Positions 8,496 through 14,590 of a DNA stretch of 64,000 nucleotides are shown in pieces. The notes below the pieces were generated by a model. That model made no database searches and had not been told where the DNA came from. It worked only from the letters and a program-made list of their open reading frames with translations. Position numbers and translations under genes: made by a program. Position 1 is the stretch's first letter; each line of letters starts with the position of its first letter. This DNA is from Bacteroidia bacterium. Lineage in GTDB: Bacteria > Bacteroidota > Bacteroidia > Flavobacteriales > Flavobacteriaceae. Location: assembly GCA_030427865.1 (NCBI GenBank), contig JAUICK010000004.1, positions 62,001-126,000 of the forward strand. Reading direction: 5' to 3'.

Positions 8496-8675
8496 ATGAA
8501 AAAACAGATAAGAAACACTCAAGATAAAGCTCAAGAAATTACACGTAAAGAAGCAATAAAAAAAATAGGAAATTATGGTAAATATGCAGTATTAACTGCA
8601 CTTGGCACGTATATAATTTTAAACCCACAAAAAGCTCAGGCTCAAAGTCCTGAAGATCCAGGAACTGGTTTTTAA
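8496..8675 (+). CDS. Small exported peptide
   Basis: A 59-residue protein starting at the ATG at 8496; the longer frame from a TTG at 8463 overlaps the previous stop and is unlikely. The first ~25 residues are charged and include RKEAIKKIGNYGK. A hydrophobic segment (AVLTALGTYIILN) follows, then a likely cleavage after KAQAQ, leaving only about 10 residues (SPEDPGTGF). Short proteins of this style, with a long signal and a tiny Pro/Gly-rich mature part, are often seen in Bacteroidota but have no known role. It is cotranscribed with the large T9SS protein and closed by a strong terminator. Confidence 0.75.
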   Translation: MKKQIRNTQDKAQEITRKEAIKKIGNYGKYAVLTALGTYIILNPQKAQAQSPEDPGTGF

Positions 8676-8681
8676 TAAACT

Positions 8682-8715
8682 AAAAAAGGAAGCTCTTAAA
8701 TAGGCTTCCTTTTTT
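8682..8715. terminator. Strong bidirectional terminator
   Basis: AAAAAAGGAAGC (8682-8693) pairs perfectly with GCTTCCTTTTTT (8704-8715). It separates the convergent small-peptide gene and the DUF4230-like gene. Confidence 0.9.
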
Positions 8716-8716
8716 G

Positions 8717-9316
8717 TTAATCTTTTATGTTCTTAAAAATCTTTGATGCTGTATTATCTATCACTTCCCATTTATAAATTACCGAAAGTTGATATATTTT
8801 AGATAATTCTTTAAACAATCTATTTTTAGCTTTATTTTTTAAGTTGGTAACCTCAATTGTTTCTCTGATTTTCTCAATACTTTTTTTATTTATTTTATTC
8901 AATTCTTCTTTAGAAAAAGTATTAAAACTACTTTGTTGCAAATCAAAATACTTTACTTCTGGAGAAATTGTAATCTCTTCTTTTGGTATATTATTAATCA
9001 ATATTTTTTTTCCAATAGAGTCAATCTTAACTTCTATTTTTGATAAATCATAACCAACCTCTACAGTTGCATTTACAGTAACTATGGCTTTTTTATCAAA
9101 AGAAATGTAATCATAAAAATATTTTTTTGAATCTGAGTAATTAAATACTTCAGAGAAAGTTCCTTTAGCAACTATTAATTTACTTAAGTTTTGTATAGAG
9201 TTTACAATAACTTGAATCTCTTCTTTTTGATAATTTTGTTCTTTTTTTTTGTACCAAAATTTAGCCATAAGAAACCCAACAAGAAAAACAGTAAAGAATT
9301 TAAGAAAACGACTCAT
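8717..9316 (-). CDS. DUF4230-like membrane-anchored protein
   Basis: A 199-residue protein with one N-terminal membrane helix (FLKFFTVFLVGFLMAKFW) and a periplasmic domain. The start at 9316 (MSRFLKFF) is preferred over the upstream ATG at 9358, which lies inside the terminator hairpin of the upstream gene. The body resembles DUF4230, with SKLIVAKGTFSEVFNY, AIVTVNATVEVGYDLSKIEVKIDSIGKKILINNIP and EVTNLKNKAKNRLFKEL. Members occur in many bacteria without known function. It is convergent with the small-peptide gene. Confidence 0.75.
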   Translation of the reverse strand: MSRFLKFFTVFLVGFLMAKFWYKKKEQNYQKEEIQVIVNSIQNLSKLIVAKGTFSEVFNYSDSKKYFYDYISFDKKAIVTVNATVEVGYDLSKIEVKIDSIGKKILINNIPKEEITISPEVKYFDLQQSSFNTFSKEELNKINKKSIEKIRETIEVTNLKNKAKNRLFKELSKIYQLSVIYKWEVIDNTASKIFKNIKD

Positions 9317-9339
9317 TATAATAAGTTTATAAAAATTAA

Positions 9340-9368
9340 AAAATCTGCTATGTAACATAGCAGATTTT
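9340..9368 (-). terminator. Terminator of the Cys-rich small protein gene
   Basis: AAAATCTGCTATG (9340-9352) and CATAGCAGATTTT (9356-9368) form a perfect 13-bp stem with a 3-nt loop. On the minus strand it is followed by TTAATTTTTAT, downstream of the gene ending at 9389. Confidence 0.85.
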
Positions 9369-9388
9369 AAAGATAAAATAAAATTTTT

Positions 9389-9742
9389 CTACAAATGCAA
9401 AGTTGTACATCCAGATTTACACCCTACAAAAGGAGCACAAACTTTTCCACATATTTCTAATGCAAACGGGTTTGTTTTAAGAGAAAGTTTAACCTCTGCC
9501 TTAAAACCTGCTGCTCCTCCACCAATTGTAATTGATGGATGAGATAAACTTAATGTTCCGCTTCCAATCTCAATTCCCATTAAATAAACTTTTACTTTAA
9601 CGGTATCTCCTTGTACATCTGCACAAACTTTTAATGTGCCTAATAAAGATATACAAGCATTGGTTGTTGCTACTTGACCTGCTAAAGTTTCAGGTCCATT
9701 TATGTGAGCTAACACATCTTCTTTGTGGATTTTTACTGCCAT
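9389..9742 (-). CDS. Small cysteine-rich protein of unknown function
   Basis: A 117-residue protein starting at the ATG at 9742 (MAVKIHKEDVLAH). The longer frame from 9829 runs through its promoter region. It has no signal peptide. The middle is beta-strand-like, with GDTVKVKVYLMGIEIGSGTLSLSHPSITIGGG. The C-terminus holds a dense cysteine cluster: ICGKVCAPFVGCKSGCTTLHL, four Cys in ~11 residues after two earlier ones. The cluster could bind metal or form disulfides. I do not recognise the family. The monocistronic gene has its own -7 element, a 22-bp palindrome and a copy of the regional motif upstream. Confidence 0.75.
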   Translation of the reverse strand: MAVKIHKEDVLAHINGPETLAGQVATTNACISLLGTLKVCADVQGDTVKVKVYLMGIEIGSGTLSLSHPSITIGGGAAGFKAEVKLSLKTNPFALEICGKVCAPFVGCKSGCTTLHL

Positions 9743-9770
9743 AATAAATAAATTTAAGTTAATATTAGGG

Positions 9771-9778
9771 CAAACATA
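9771..9778 (-). promoter_or_regulatory. -7 element TATGTTTG of the Cys-rich protein gene
   Basis: On the minus strand TATGTTTG fits TAnnTTTG, 28 nt upstream of the ATG at 9742. This supports the shorter start. Confidence 0.55.
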
Positions 9779-9810
9779 ACATAATAAAAAACTGTAAAAC
9801 AGAGAGTTAT

Positions 9811-9832
9811 GTCTCGTTTTTAAAAACAAGAC
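9811..9832. promoter_or_regulatory. 22-bp near-perfect palindrome upstream of the Cys-rich gene
   Basis: GTCTCGTTTTT is followed directly by AAAAACAAGAC, a palindrome with one mismatched pair. It is centred about 43 bp upstream of the -7 element at 9771-9778. Operator-like; the binding protein is unknown. Confidence 0.35.
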
Positions 9833-9841
9833 TTTATACTT

Positions 9842-9856
9842 AAAGGAAAATACCTA
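9842..9856 (-). promoter_or_regulatory. Candidate regulatory motif, copy E (AAAGGAAAATACCTA)
   Basis: Matches the 809-823 site at 14 of 15 bases. It is located upstream of the Cys-rich gene, between its promoter and the 3' end of lspA. Confidence 0.4.
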
Positions 9857-9875
9857 ATTTAAGAAAAGTAGATTT

Positions 9876-10487
9876 TTACGCCTTTTCCTCTTTTGGAAAA
9901 GCTTGCTTACTAAAAATAAAAAGAAGTGCAACTCCAACAGTTATATATGCATCTGCTGGATTAAATATATATTGAAAAAAAGTAAATGTTTCTCCTCCTA
10001 AAAAAGGAATCCATTCAGGTAAAATAGCATCTTCTACAATAGGAAAATAAAACATATCTACTACTTTTCCATAAAACAAATCGCCATAAGGTTTGTCAGA
10101 AAACAAAGTAGCTATCTTATGTTCTGAGCTATCAAAAATTACTCCATAAAAAACGGAATCTATAATATTACCAACTGCTCCAGAAAAAATTAAAGCAATT
10201 CCTACAATTACAGCGTTGTGTATTTTCTTTTTAACGTTTTGAAAAAGCCAATAGAGTATTACTGGCACAACTAATAATCTAAATAAGGTTAAAAATAATT
10301 TTCCAGCTTTGCCTCCAAACTCAAACCCCATTGCCATTCCATTATTCTCTACAAAAAGAATTTTAAACCAATCAAAAACCACAACTTCTTCACCTAAAAC
10401 AAAGTGTGTTTTTACATAGATTTTTATTACTTGATCTAAAACAATTGCTAATAATATTGTAAAAATTGCAAGGTTTTTTTTCGACAT
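9876..10487 (-). CDS. lspA: Lipoprotein signal peptidase II
   Basis: LspA cleaves the signal peptide of diacylglyceryl-prolipoproteins in the inner membrane, just before the lipidated Cys. The 203-residue product has four membrane helices. Recognisable family signatures are VLDQVIKIYV near the N-terminus, FVENNGMAMGF, and the two catalytic-Asp regions GAVGNIIDSVFYG and FNPADAYITVG. It is longer than the ~165-residue E. coli enzyme because of an insert between helices 3 and 4, common in Bacteroidota. In many relatives it directly follows ileS and the DksA-like gene; here it is about 4 kb away from them. Many lipoproteins in this window would be its substrates. Confidence 0.95.
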   Translation of the reverse strand: MSKKNLAIFTILLAIVLDQVIKIYVKTHFVLGEEVVVFDWFKILFVENNGMAMGFEFGGKAGKLFLTLFRLLVVPVILYWLFQNVKKKIHNAVIVGIALIFSGAVGNIIDSVFYGVIFDSSEHKIATLFSDKPYGDLFYGKVVDMFYFPIVEDAILPEWIPFLGGETFTFFQYIFNPADAYITVGVALLFIFSKQAFPKEEKA

Positions 10488-10506
10488 CGTTTTTTATTTA
10501 TGCATG

Positions 10507-10514
10507 CAAAAATA
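10507..10514 (-). promoter_or_regulatory. -7 element TATTTTTG of lspA
   Basis: On the minus strand TATTTTTG lies 19 nt before the lspA ATG at 10487. lspA therefore appears to have its own promoter. Confidence 0.55.
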
Positions 10515-10534
10515 GTAATATTATTACGAATATG

Positions 10535-11239
10535 TTAATGATTATCTAATCTGTCTAAAAGTTCTTTTTTGTAAGATTTGCCCAATGGTAATTTAGATTT
10601 GGTTTGGAGTATAACTCTGTTTCCATCTATCATTTTTAAGTGATTAAAATTAATAACATAAGATTTATGAATTCTAACAAAATGTTTGGGTAATTTTTCT
10701 AAAAAGCGAGATAGAGTAAATGGTGTTAAAATCATTTTATCTGTAAAGATTTTTACATAATTTCCATACGCTTCTGCATAATAAATTTCATCAAAATTTA
10801 GTTTTATAATTTTTTTATCACTCTTAATAAAAATACTTCTATTTATTTCTTCCTTTTTTTCGATTATTATTGTTTCTAAATCTTTATTTATTGAAACTTT
10901 TTGAACAGCTTGCATAAAACGTTCTAAAGAAAAGGGTTTTACTAAATAGTCTGTAACAGACAACTCAAAACCTTCAATAGCGTATTCTGGATAAGCAGTA
11001 GTTATTATAACATTAGGTCTTTTAGGGAGTGTTTTTAGCAAACTTAATCCAGAAAGTTTGGGCATATTTATATCTAAAAACAAAATATCTACCTCTTTCT
11101 GTTGAAGAATTTCTAAAACCTCGAAAGCATTTTTACAAGAAGCGATTAAATTTAAATAAGAAAATGAATCTATATAATTTTCTAAAATTTGACGCGCAAT
11201 TGGCTCATCATCTGCTATAATACAGTTTAACCTTTTCAT
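10535..11239 (-). CDS. LytTR-family response regulator
   Basis: A 234-residue regulator. The receiver domain (~1-120) has the acidic pair D10/D11 and phospho-acceptor Asp56 in LFLDINMPKLSG, plus LVKPFSLERF. A LytTR DNA-binding domain follows (~135-232, SIFIKSDKKIIKLNFDEIYYAEAYGNYVKIFT, LPKHFVRIHKSYVIN). LytTR proteins bind direct repeats of about 9-10 bp. The start overlaps the stop of the upstream sensor kinase by 4 bp (ATGA), so the pair is translationally coupled. Confidence 0.93.
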   Translation of the reverse strand: MKRLNCIIADDEPIARQILENYIDSFSYLNLIASCKNAFEVLEILQQKEVDILFLDINMPKLSGLSLLKTLPKRPNVIITTAYPEYAIEGFELSVTDYLVKPFSLERFMQAVQKVSINKDLETIIIEKKEEINRSIFIKSDKKIIKLNFDEIYYAEAYGNYVKIFTDKMILTPFTLSRFLEKLPKHFVRIHKSYVINFNHLKMIDGNRVILQTKSKLPLGKSYKKELLDRLDNH

Positions 11240-12213
11240 TTTAACAATTTTAAATTTACCTTATAAACTTCTTTATTTTGTAGTATTTCTAATTGATGTT
11301 TGTCTGCATACAGTAGCGCTAACCGCTTTTTTACGTTCTGTAAACCTATACCGCTTTTACCTTTTTCTAATTCATGATTTTGTTCTGAAGTTAAATCTAT
11401 TGTATTTTCACAACTAAAAATAATGTTTTCGTTTTCTTCAAAAATTTTTACATCAACTTTACTTTTTCTTTTATTTAAAACCCCTAAATGTTTAAACGCG
11501 TTTTCTACAAAAACAATAAATAGCATAGGTGCAATTTTAAAAGAAGATAAATCTCCAGAGGTTTTAAAATTAATATTAGTTTTATCTTCTAATCTAATTT
11601 TCTCTAAAGAAATATAGTTTTCTAAATATTTTATTTCTTTTTCTAAAGGCACCAAAACAGAAGATGTTTCGTACAAACTGTATCTTAATAAGTCTGATAG
11701 TTTTAACATTAAGTTTGGAAGTTTATCTGATTTTACAACAGATAAACCATATAAATTATTTAGTGTATTAAATAAAAAATGTGGATTTAATTGTGCTTTC
11801 AACAACTTTAATTCTGCATCTTTTTCTTGTTGTCTTCTTACAAAACTGTCTTTAGCAAGTTTTAATGCAGTACCAAAAATAAGAATCAATAATATTGCAC
11901 CAAAAGCATTTGTTAGTATTAAAAGGTCAAACCTTTTTAAAAAATCACTTAAAATTAAAACCCCTAAAAAAGTAAAAAAAATAATATTTAAAAAATATAA
12001 AAAAGCTGCCAATTTTATTTTCTTTTTAAAGAATAGTGGTAATATTTTAAGATTACTAATATAAACAGGAGGTGCAATAAAGAGAATAAATAATAATGCA
12101 GTTAATGGTCTGTTTTTAGATTGAATAACCATTGTAAAGATTATAAATAGAAAAAACCAAAGAAAAAGATTTTGCGCTATTCTGTTATCTATCCAACTAT
12201 CTAATTTTGACAT
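11236..12213 (-). CDS. LytS-type sensor histidine kinase
   Basis: A 325-residue kinase. Four hydrophobic helices occupy the first ~120 residues, without a periplasmic domain. The His_kinase domain (Pfam PF06580 type) has the phospho-acceptor His145 in QLNPHFLFNTLNNLYGL. The ATPase part contains PMLFIVFVENAFKHLG and GIGLQNVKKRLALLY. It overlaps the LytTR regulator gene by 4 bp. It is divergent from the small secreted protein at 12430, a likely target gene from position alone. Confidence 0.93.
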   Translation of the reverse strand: MSKLDSWIDNRIAQNLFLWFFLFIIFTMVIQSKNRPLTALLFILFIAPPVYISNLKILPLFFKKKIKLAAFLYFLNIIFFTFLGVLILSDFLKRFDLLILTNAFGAILLILIFGTALKLAKDSFVRRQQEKDAELKLLKAQLNPHFLFNTLNNLYGLSVVKSDKLPNLMLKLSDLLRYSLYETSSVLVPLEKEIKYLENYISLEKIRLEDKTNINFKTSGDLSSFKIAPMLFIVFVENAFKHLGVLNKRKSKVDVKIFEENENIIFSCENTIDLTSEQNHELEKGKSGIGLQNVKKRLALLYADKHQLEILQNKEVYKVNLKLLK

Positions 12214-12262
12214 TTTATTTCTTTAATAATTGAGTCAAAAATACATTTTCATAATCAAAACT

Positions 12263-12348
12263 CATTTTTTTAATGATAAAACATCGTGTTTTACCTGCAA
12301 ACGTTTCATTTTTAATGATAACAGTAATTTTGTATGTACATCATTAAA
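12263..12348. promoter_or_regulatory. TTTAATGATAA repeats in the divergent LytTR region
   Basis: CATTTTTTTAATGATAA (12263-12279) and CATTTTTAATGATAA (12307-12321) are direct repeats, and ATCATTAAA at 12340-12348 is an inverted core copy. They lie between the LytS kinase start (12213) and the secreted protein start (12430). LytTR regulators bind direct repeats, so these are candidate sites, though the sequence does not match a published LytTR consensus that I can recall exactly. Confidence 0.35.
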
Positions 12349-12429
12349 CGGGTTACCTTCATCATTCTTTTTTTTTTAAACTTAACTTCTTTAAGACTTT
12401 TGGAGTATAAATTTTTAAAATCATAAAAA

Positions 12430-12810
12430 ATGAAAACTTTACAAAGACTTACAATTCTATCTCTTATCTTCTTTCAAACTATAGGATATGGTCAGGAAAA
12501 AAACACAGAAACAATTTCTAAAAATAAGAAAGAGACAACAATTAATATAGATAACTATAACAGTTTTATTGGTAAATATATTATGGAAGAAGCCAATTTT
12601 GAACTTGAGATTATACGAGAAAATGATAAGATGTTTATTGTTACTGAATTTTCTAAAGATTTATTGTTACCTATTAACAAAAACACATTACAAGAATATA
12701 AAAGAGGCGTTGATTTAGAGCTTATTAAAGGAAACAAAAATGCTTTAAAATTCTCTCAAAATGGTTACGAAACTATTATAGAAAGGGTAAAACCTAAAAC
12801 TAAAAAATAG
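12430..12810 (+). CDS. Small secreted protein
   Basis: A 126-residue protein with a clear signal peptide (MKTLQRLTILSLIFFQTIGYGQ) and a ~100-residue mature part. The motif YNSFIGKYIMEEANFELEIIRENDKMFI is reminiscent of the small DUF3471-like beta domain often attached to beta-lactamase-fold proteins (YvGkYe... f.i.i..en..L), but here it stands alone. It is divergent from the LytTR two-component operon. Confidence 0.7.
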   Translation: MKTLQRLTILSLIFFQTIGYGQEKNTETISKNKKETTINIDNYNSFIGKYIMEEANFELEIIRENDKMFIVTEFSKDLLLPINKNTLQEYKRGVDLELIKGNKNALKFSQNGYETIIERVKPKTKK

Positions 12811-12866
12811 TTGTATGCATTTAAAAATAGAAAATGTATTTAAAAGATAAACATGCTTTTGTAGTT

Positions 12867-12955
12867 GATTTGTCATTTTGGATGAAATGGAATTTGTCTT
12901 GATAAATCCCATTATAATTTCTGAGATTTCTCTACAAAATCGAAATGACAAATTC
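12867..12955. repeat. Degraded GTCATTTCGA-type intergenic inverted repeat
   Basis: GATTTGTCATTTTG (12867-12880) and CGAAATGACAAATTC (12941-12955) are imperfect inverted arms. Between them is a sequence containing CTGAGATTTCTCTAC. Flavobacterial genomes carry many such elements (TTGTCATTTCGA ... GAGATTTCTC ... CGAAATGACAAA), and I recognise this as a decayed copy. It is noncoding. Confidence 0.6.
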
Positions 12956-12992
12956 GCTATTTATTATGAAAATGTTTAATAAACTTTAAAAA

Positions 12993-13541
12993 ATGAAAAA
13001 TAAAAAATCAGATAAAATAATTGATGTATTTAACACACTTTACGTAATTGGTGCTTTTTTTGCCTTCACAAAGATGATGGCTTATTTACAGTGGACTTTT
13101 CAACTCATTAGAAAATGGAAATTACCAAACGAACCTTTTTTCTCTAAAGTTGTTATACCTGAAAGTAATACTGAAATTTCAATAACTATGTATTTATCAC
13201 TGGCCAGTGCTTATATTTTAGCTTTTGGATTTGTTATTTTTGGGCTTTACACGTTTCATAAAACTAAAAAATTCTTTACAGAAGAAAAATACTTTCAAAA
13301 AGAAATTAGTACTATTTTTAGTAAAGTAGGAACACATTTTATTTCTTATGTTTTTGTAATATTATTTATAGATATTTGTTTTCTTTTTTGGACGAAAACA
13401 TCAAGTAAAGTAGTCAATCTTTTATCTACAGAACTATTACTATTTCTGGTTTTGGGGCTTTTAATGTTCTTTATATCTGAGATTTTTAAAAAAGTTGCCA
13501 TTTTAAAAGAAGACAATAAAAAAGTAATTTCTTCTAGTTAG
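12993..13541 (+). CDS. DUF2975-like membrane protein
   Basis: A 182-residue protein with four hydrophobic helices (about 13-32, 66-86, 108-129 and 141-163) and a C-terminal KKVAILKEDNKKVISSS. The layout and the ending FKKVAILKEDN match DUF2975 proteins, whose genes are usually followed by a small Xre-type HTH gene. None is present here; instead the next locus, on the opposite strand, is a pseudogene whose end overlaps this stop. Function unknown. Confidence 0.65.
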   Translation: MKNKKSDKIIDVFNTLYVIGAFFAFTKMMAYLQWTFQLIRKWKLPNEPFFSKVVIPESNTEISITMYLSLASAYILAFGFVIFGLYTFHKTKKFFTEEKYFQKEISTIFSKVGTHFISYVFVILFIDICFLFWTKTSSKVVNLLSTELLLFLVLGLLMFFISEIFKKVAILKEDNKKVISSS

Positions 13542-14163
13542 AAGTAAGAAAAACGTTTGCTTTTATAGAGGTAATCTTTAATTCTTTTTGATTTTGTTTT
13601 TCTTTCTTTTGATATTTCTTTTGATACAAAACTCCATCTACCTTAATTTTTCCATTTTTAGAAATTGCTTCTAAATTTATATCTTTTACAGATGCATAAA
13701 CATTGCCAGCATAAAGTTTTAAAGTAATATTGGCTGTTACTTTATTTAATTTTACAATTCCGCTTTCTATATAAATGGCTAAATCATTTTTAAAATCTTT
13801 AGATTCTACATCTACATTTTCTCAAAAAATAACTGCTTTTTTTCTAATAGGTATTTTTACAATTGCAGAGGCTCTTTGCAATCTTTTGGTAATGTATTTT
13901 CTAAAAATTATTTCTCTAGTTTCTGCACCTTTAAAATCAAATTTTATATTTAAAAATTGAGTATTGTTCTCTATTTTAATAATTTTCTCCATATAAATAC
14001 ACCTCTAAAAAATCTGAATCAGAATTTTCTATAGTAACATTATCTAAACCTGTAGTATAAATATTGATTTCATTAGCACTTGTTTGAATTTTTTTCAAAA
14101 CTTTTTTCTGAGAAAAACTCGCAGAAAACGATAATAAAACAAAGAAATAAAATAGTTTTTCAT
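13534..14163 (-). pseudogene. Decayed adhesin-like (DUF4097/DUF2807-type) exported protein gene
   Basis: Minus-strand translation pieces together one protein of about 205 residues with three lesions. A one-base loss in the A run after the ATG at 14163 puts the signal peptide (KLFYFFVLLSFSASFSQ) out of frame. A second frameshift lies near 13989, after FLEVYLYGEN. An in-frame TGA near 13823 sits within KKAVIF*ENVDVES. The remaining frame (DLAIYIESGIVKLNKVTANITLKLYAGNVYASVKD) has the repetitive beta-strand style of DUF4097/DUF2807 proteins and ends at TAG 13534-13536, overlapping the DUF2975-like stop. A sequencing error could explain one lesion but hardly three. Confidence 0.75.
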
Positions 14164-14167
14164 AAAA

Positions 14168-14194
14168 ATAAAGCTTCTTAAAAAGAAGCTTTAT
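14168..14194 (-). terminator. Terminator after the DksA-like gene
   Basis: ATAAAGCTTCTT (14168-14179) pairs with AAGAAGCTTTAT (14183-14194), 14 bp beyond the stop at 14209. On the minus strand TTTTATG follows. Confidence 0.75.
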
Positions 14195-14208
14195 AGTGAT
14201 GTTAAGAT

Positions 14209-14586
14209 TTATTGTTTTCTCTTAGCCTCTATACTTAAAGTTGCATGAGGTACTAATCTTAAACGTTCTTTTTGAATTAATTTACCAGTAACTCTGCAAA
14301 CTCCATACGTACCATTTTCTATACGTAATAAAGCGTTTTTTAAATCTCTGATAAATTTTTCTTGACGAATGGCTAACTGAACGTTTTTCTCTTTATTCAT
14401 CACTTCAGAACCTTCATCAAAAGATTTGAATGATGATAATGTATCATCTGTTCCATTATCTGCATCATTTTTATATGCAGCCTTTAGTAAAGCTAAATCT
14501 TCTTGAGCTCTTGCTATTTTTTTATTGATGATTTCTTTAAACTCTTGTAAGTCTTCTTCTGAATATTTTACTTTAACATCTGACAT
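14209..14586 (-). CDS. TraR/DksA-family RNA polymerase-binding protein (zinc site lost)
   Basis: A 125-residue DksA-like protein. The N-terminal two thirds is a charged coiled coil (LQEFKEIINKKIARAQEDLALLKAAYKND). The C-terminus GTYGVCRVTGKLIQKERLRLVPHATLSIEAKRKQ aligns with the DksA zinc-finger region but keeps only one of the four cysteines, so no C4 zinc site can form. This is usual in Bacteroidota homologues. DksA-type proteins enter the polymerase secondary channel and modulate transcription, with ppGpp in Proteobacteria. It follows ileS by 4 bp and is cotranscribed with it. Confidence 0.88.
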   Translation of the reverse strand: MSDVKVKYSEEDLQEFKEIINKKIARAQEDLALLKAAYKNDADNGTDDTLSSFKSFDEGSEVMNKEKNVQLAIRQEKFIRDLKNALLRIENGTYGVCRVTGKLIQKERLRLVPHATLSIEAKRKQ

Positions 14587-14590
14587 AATC

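Noticed and set aside
13775..13960. 61-residue plus-strand ORF in the pseudogene region
   Set aside because: It is antisense to the decayed adhesin-like gene, whose minus-strand frame gives coherent protein sequence.
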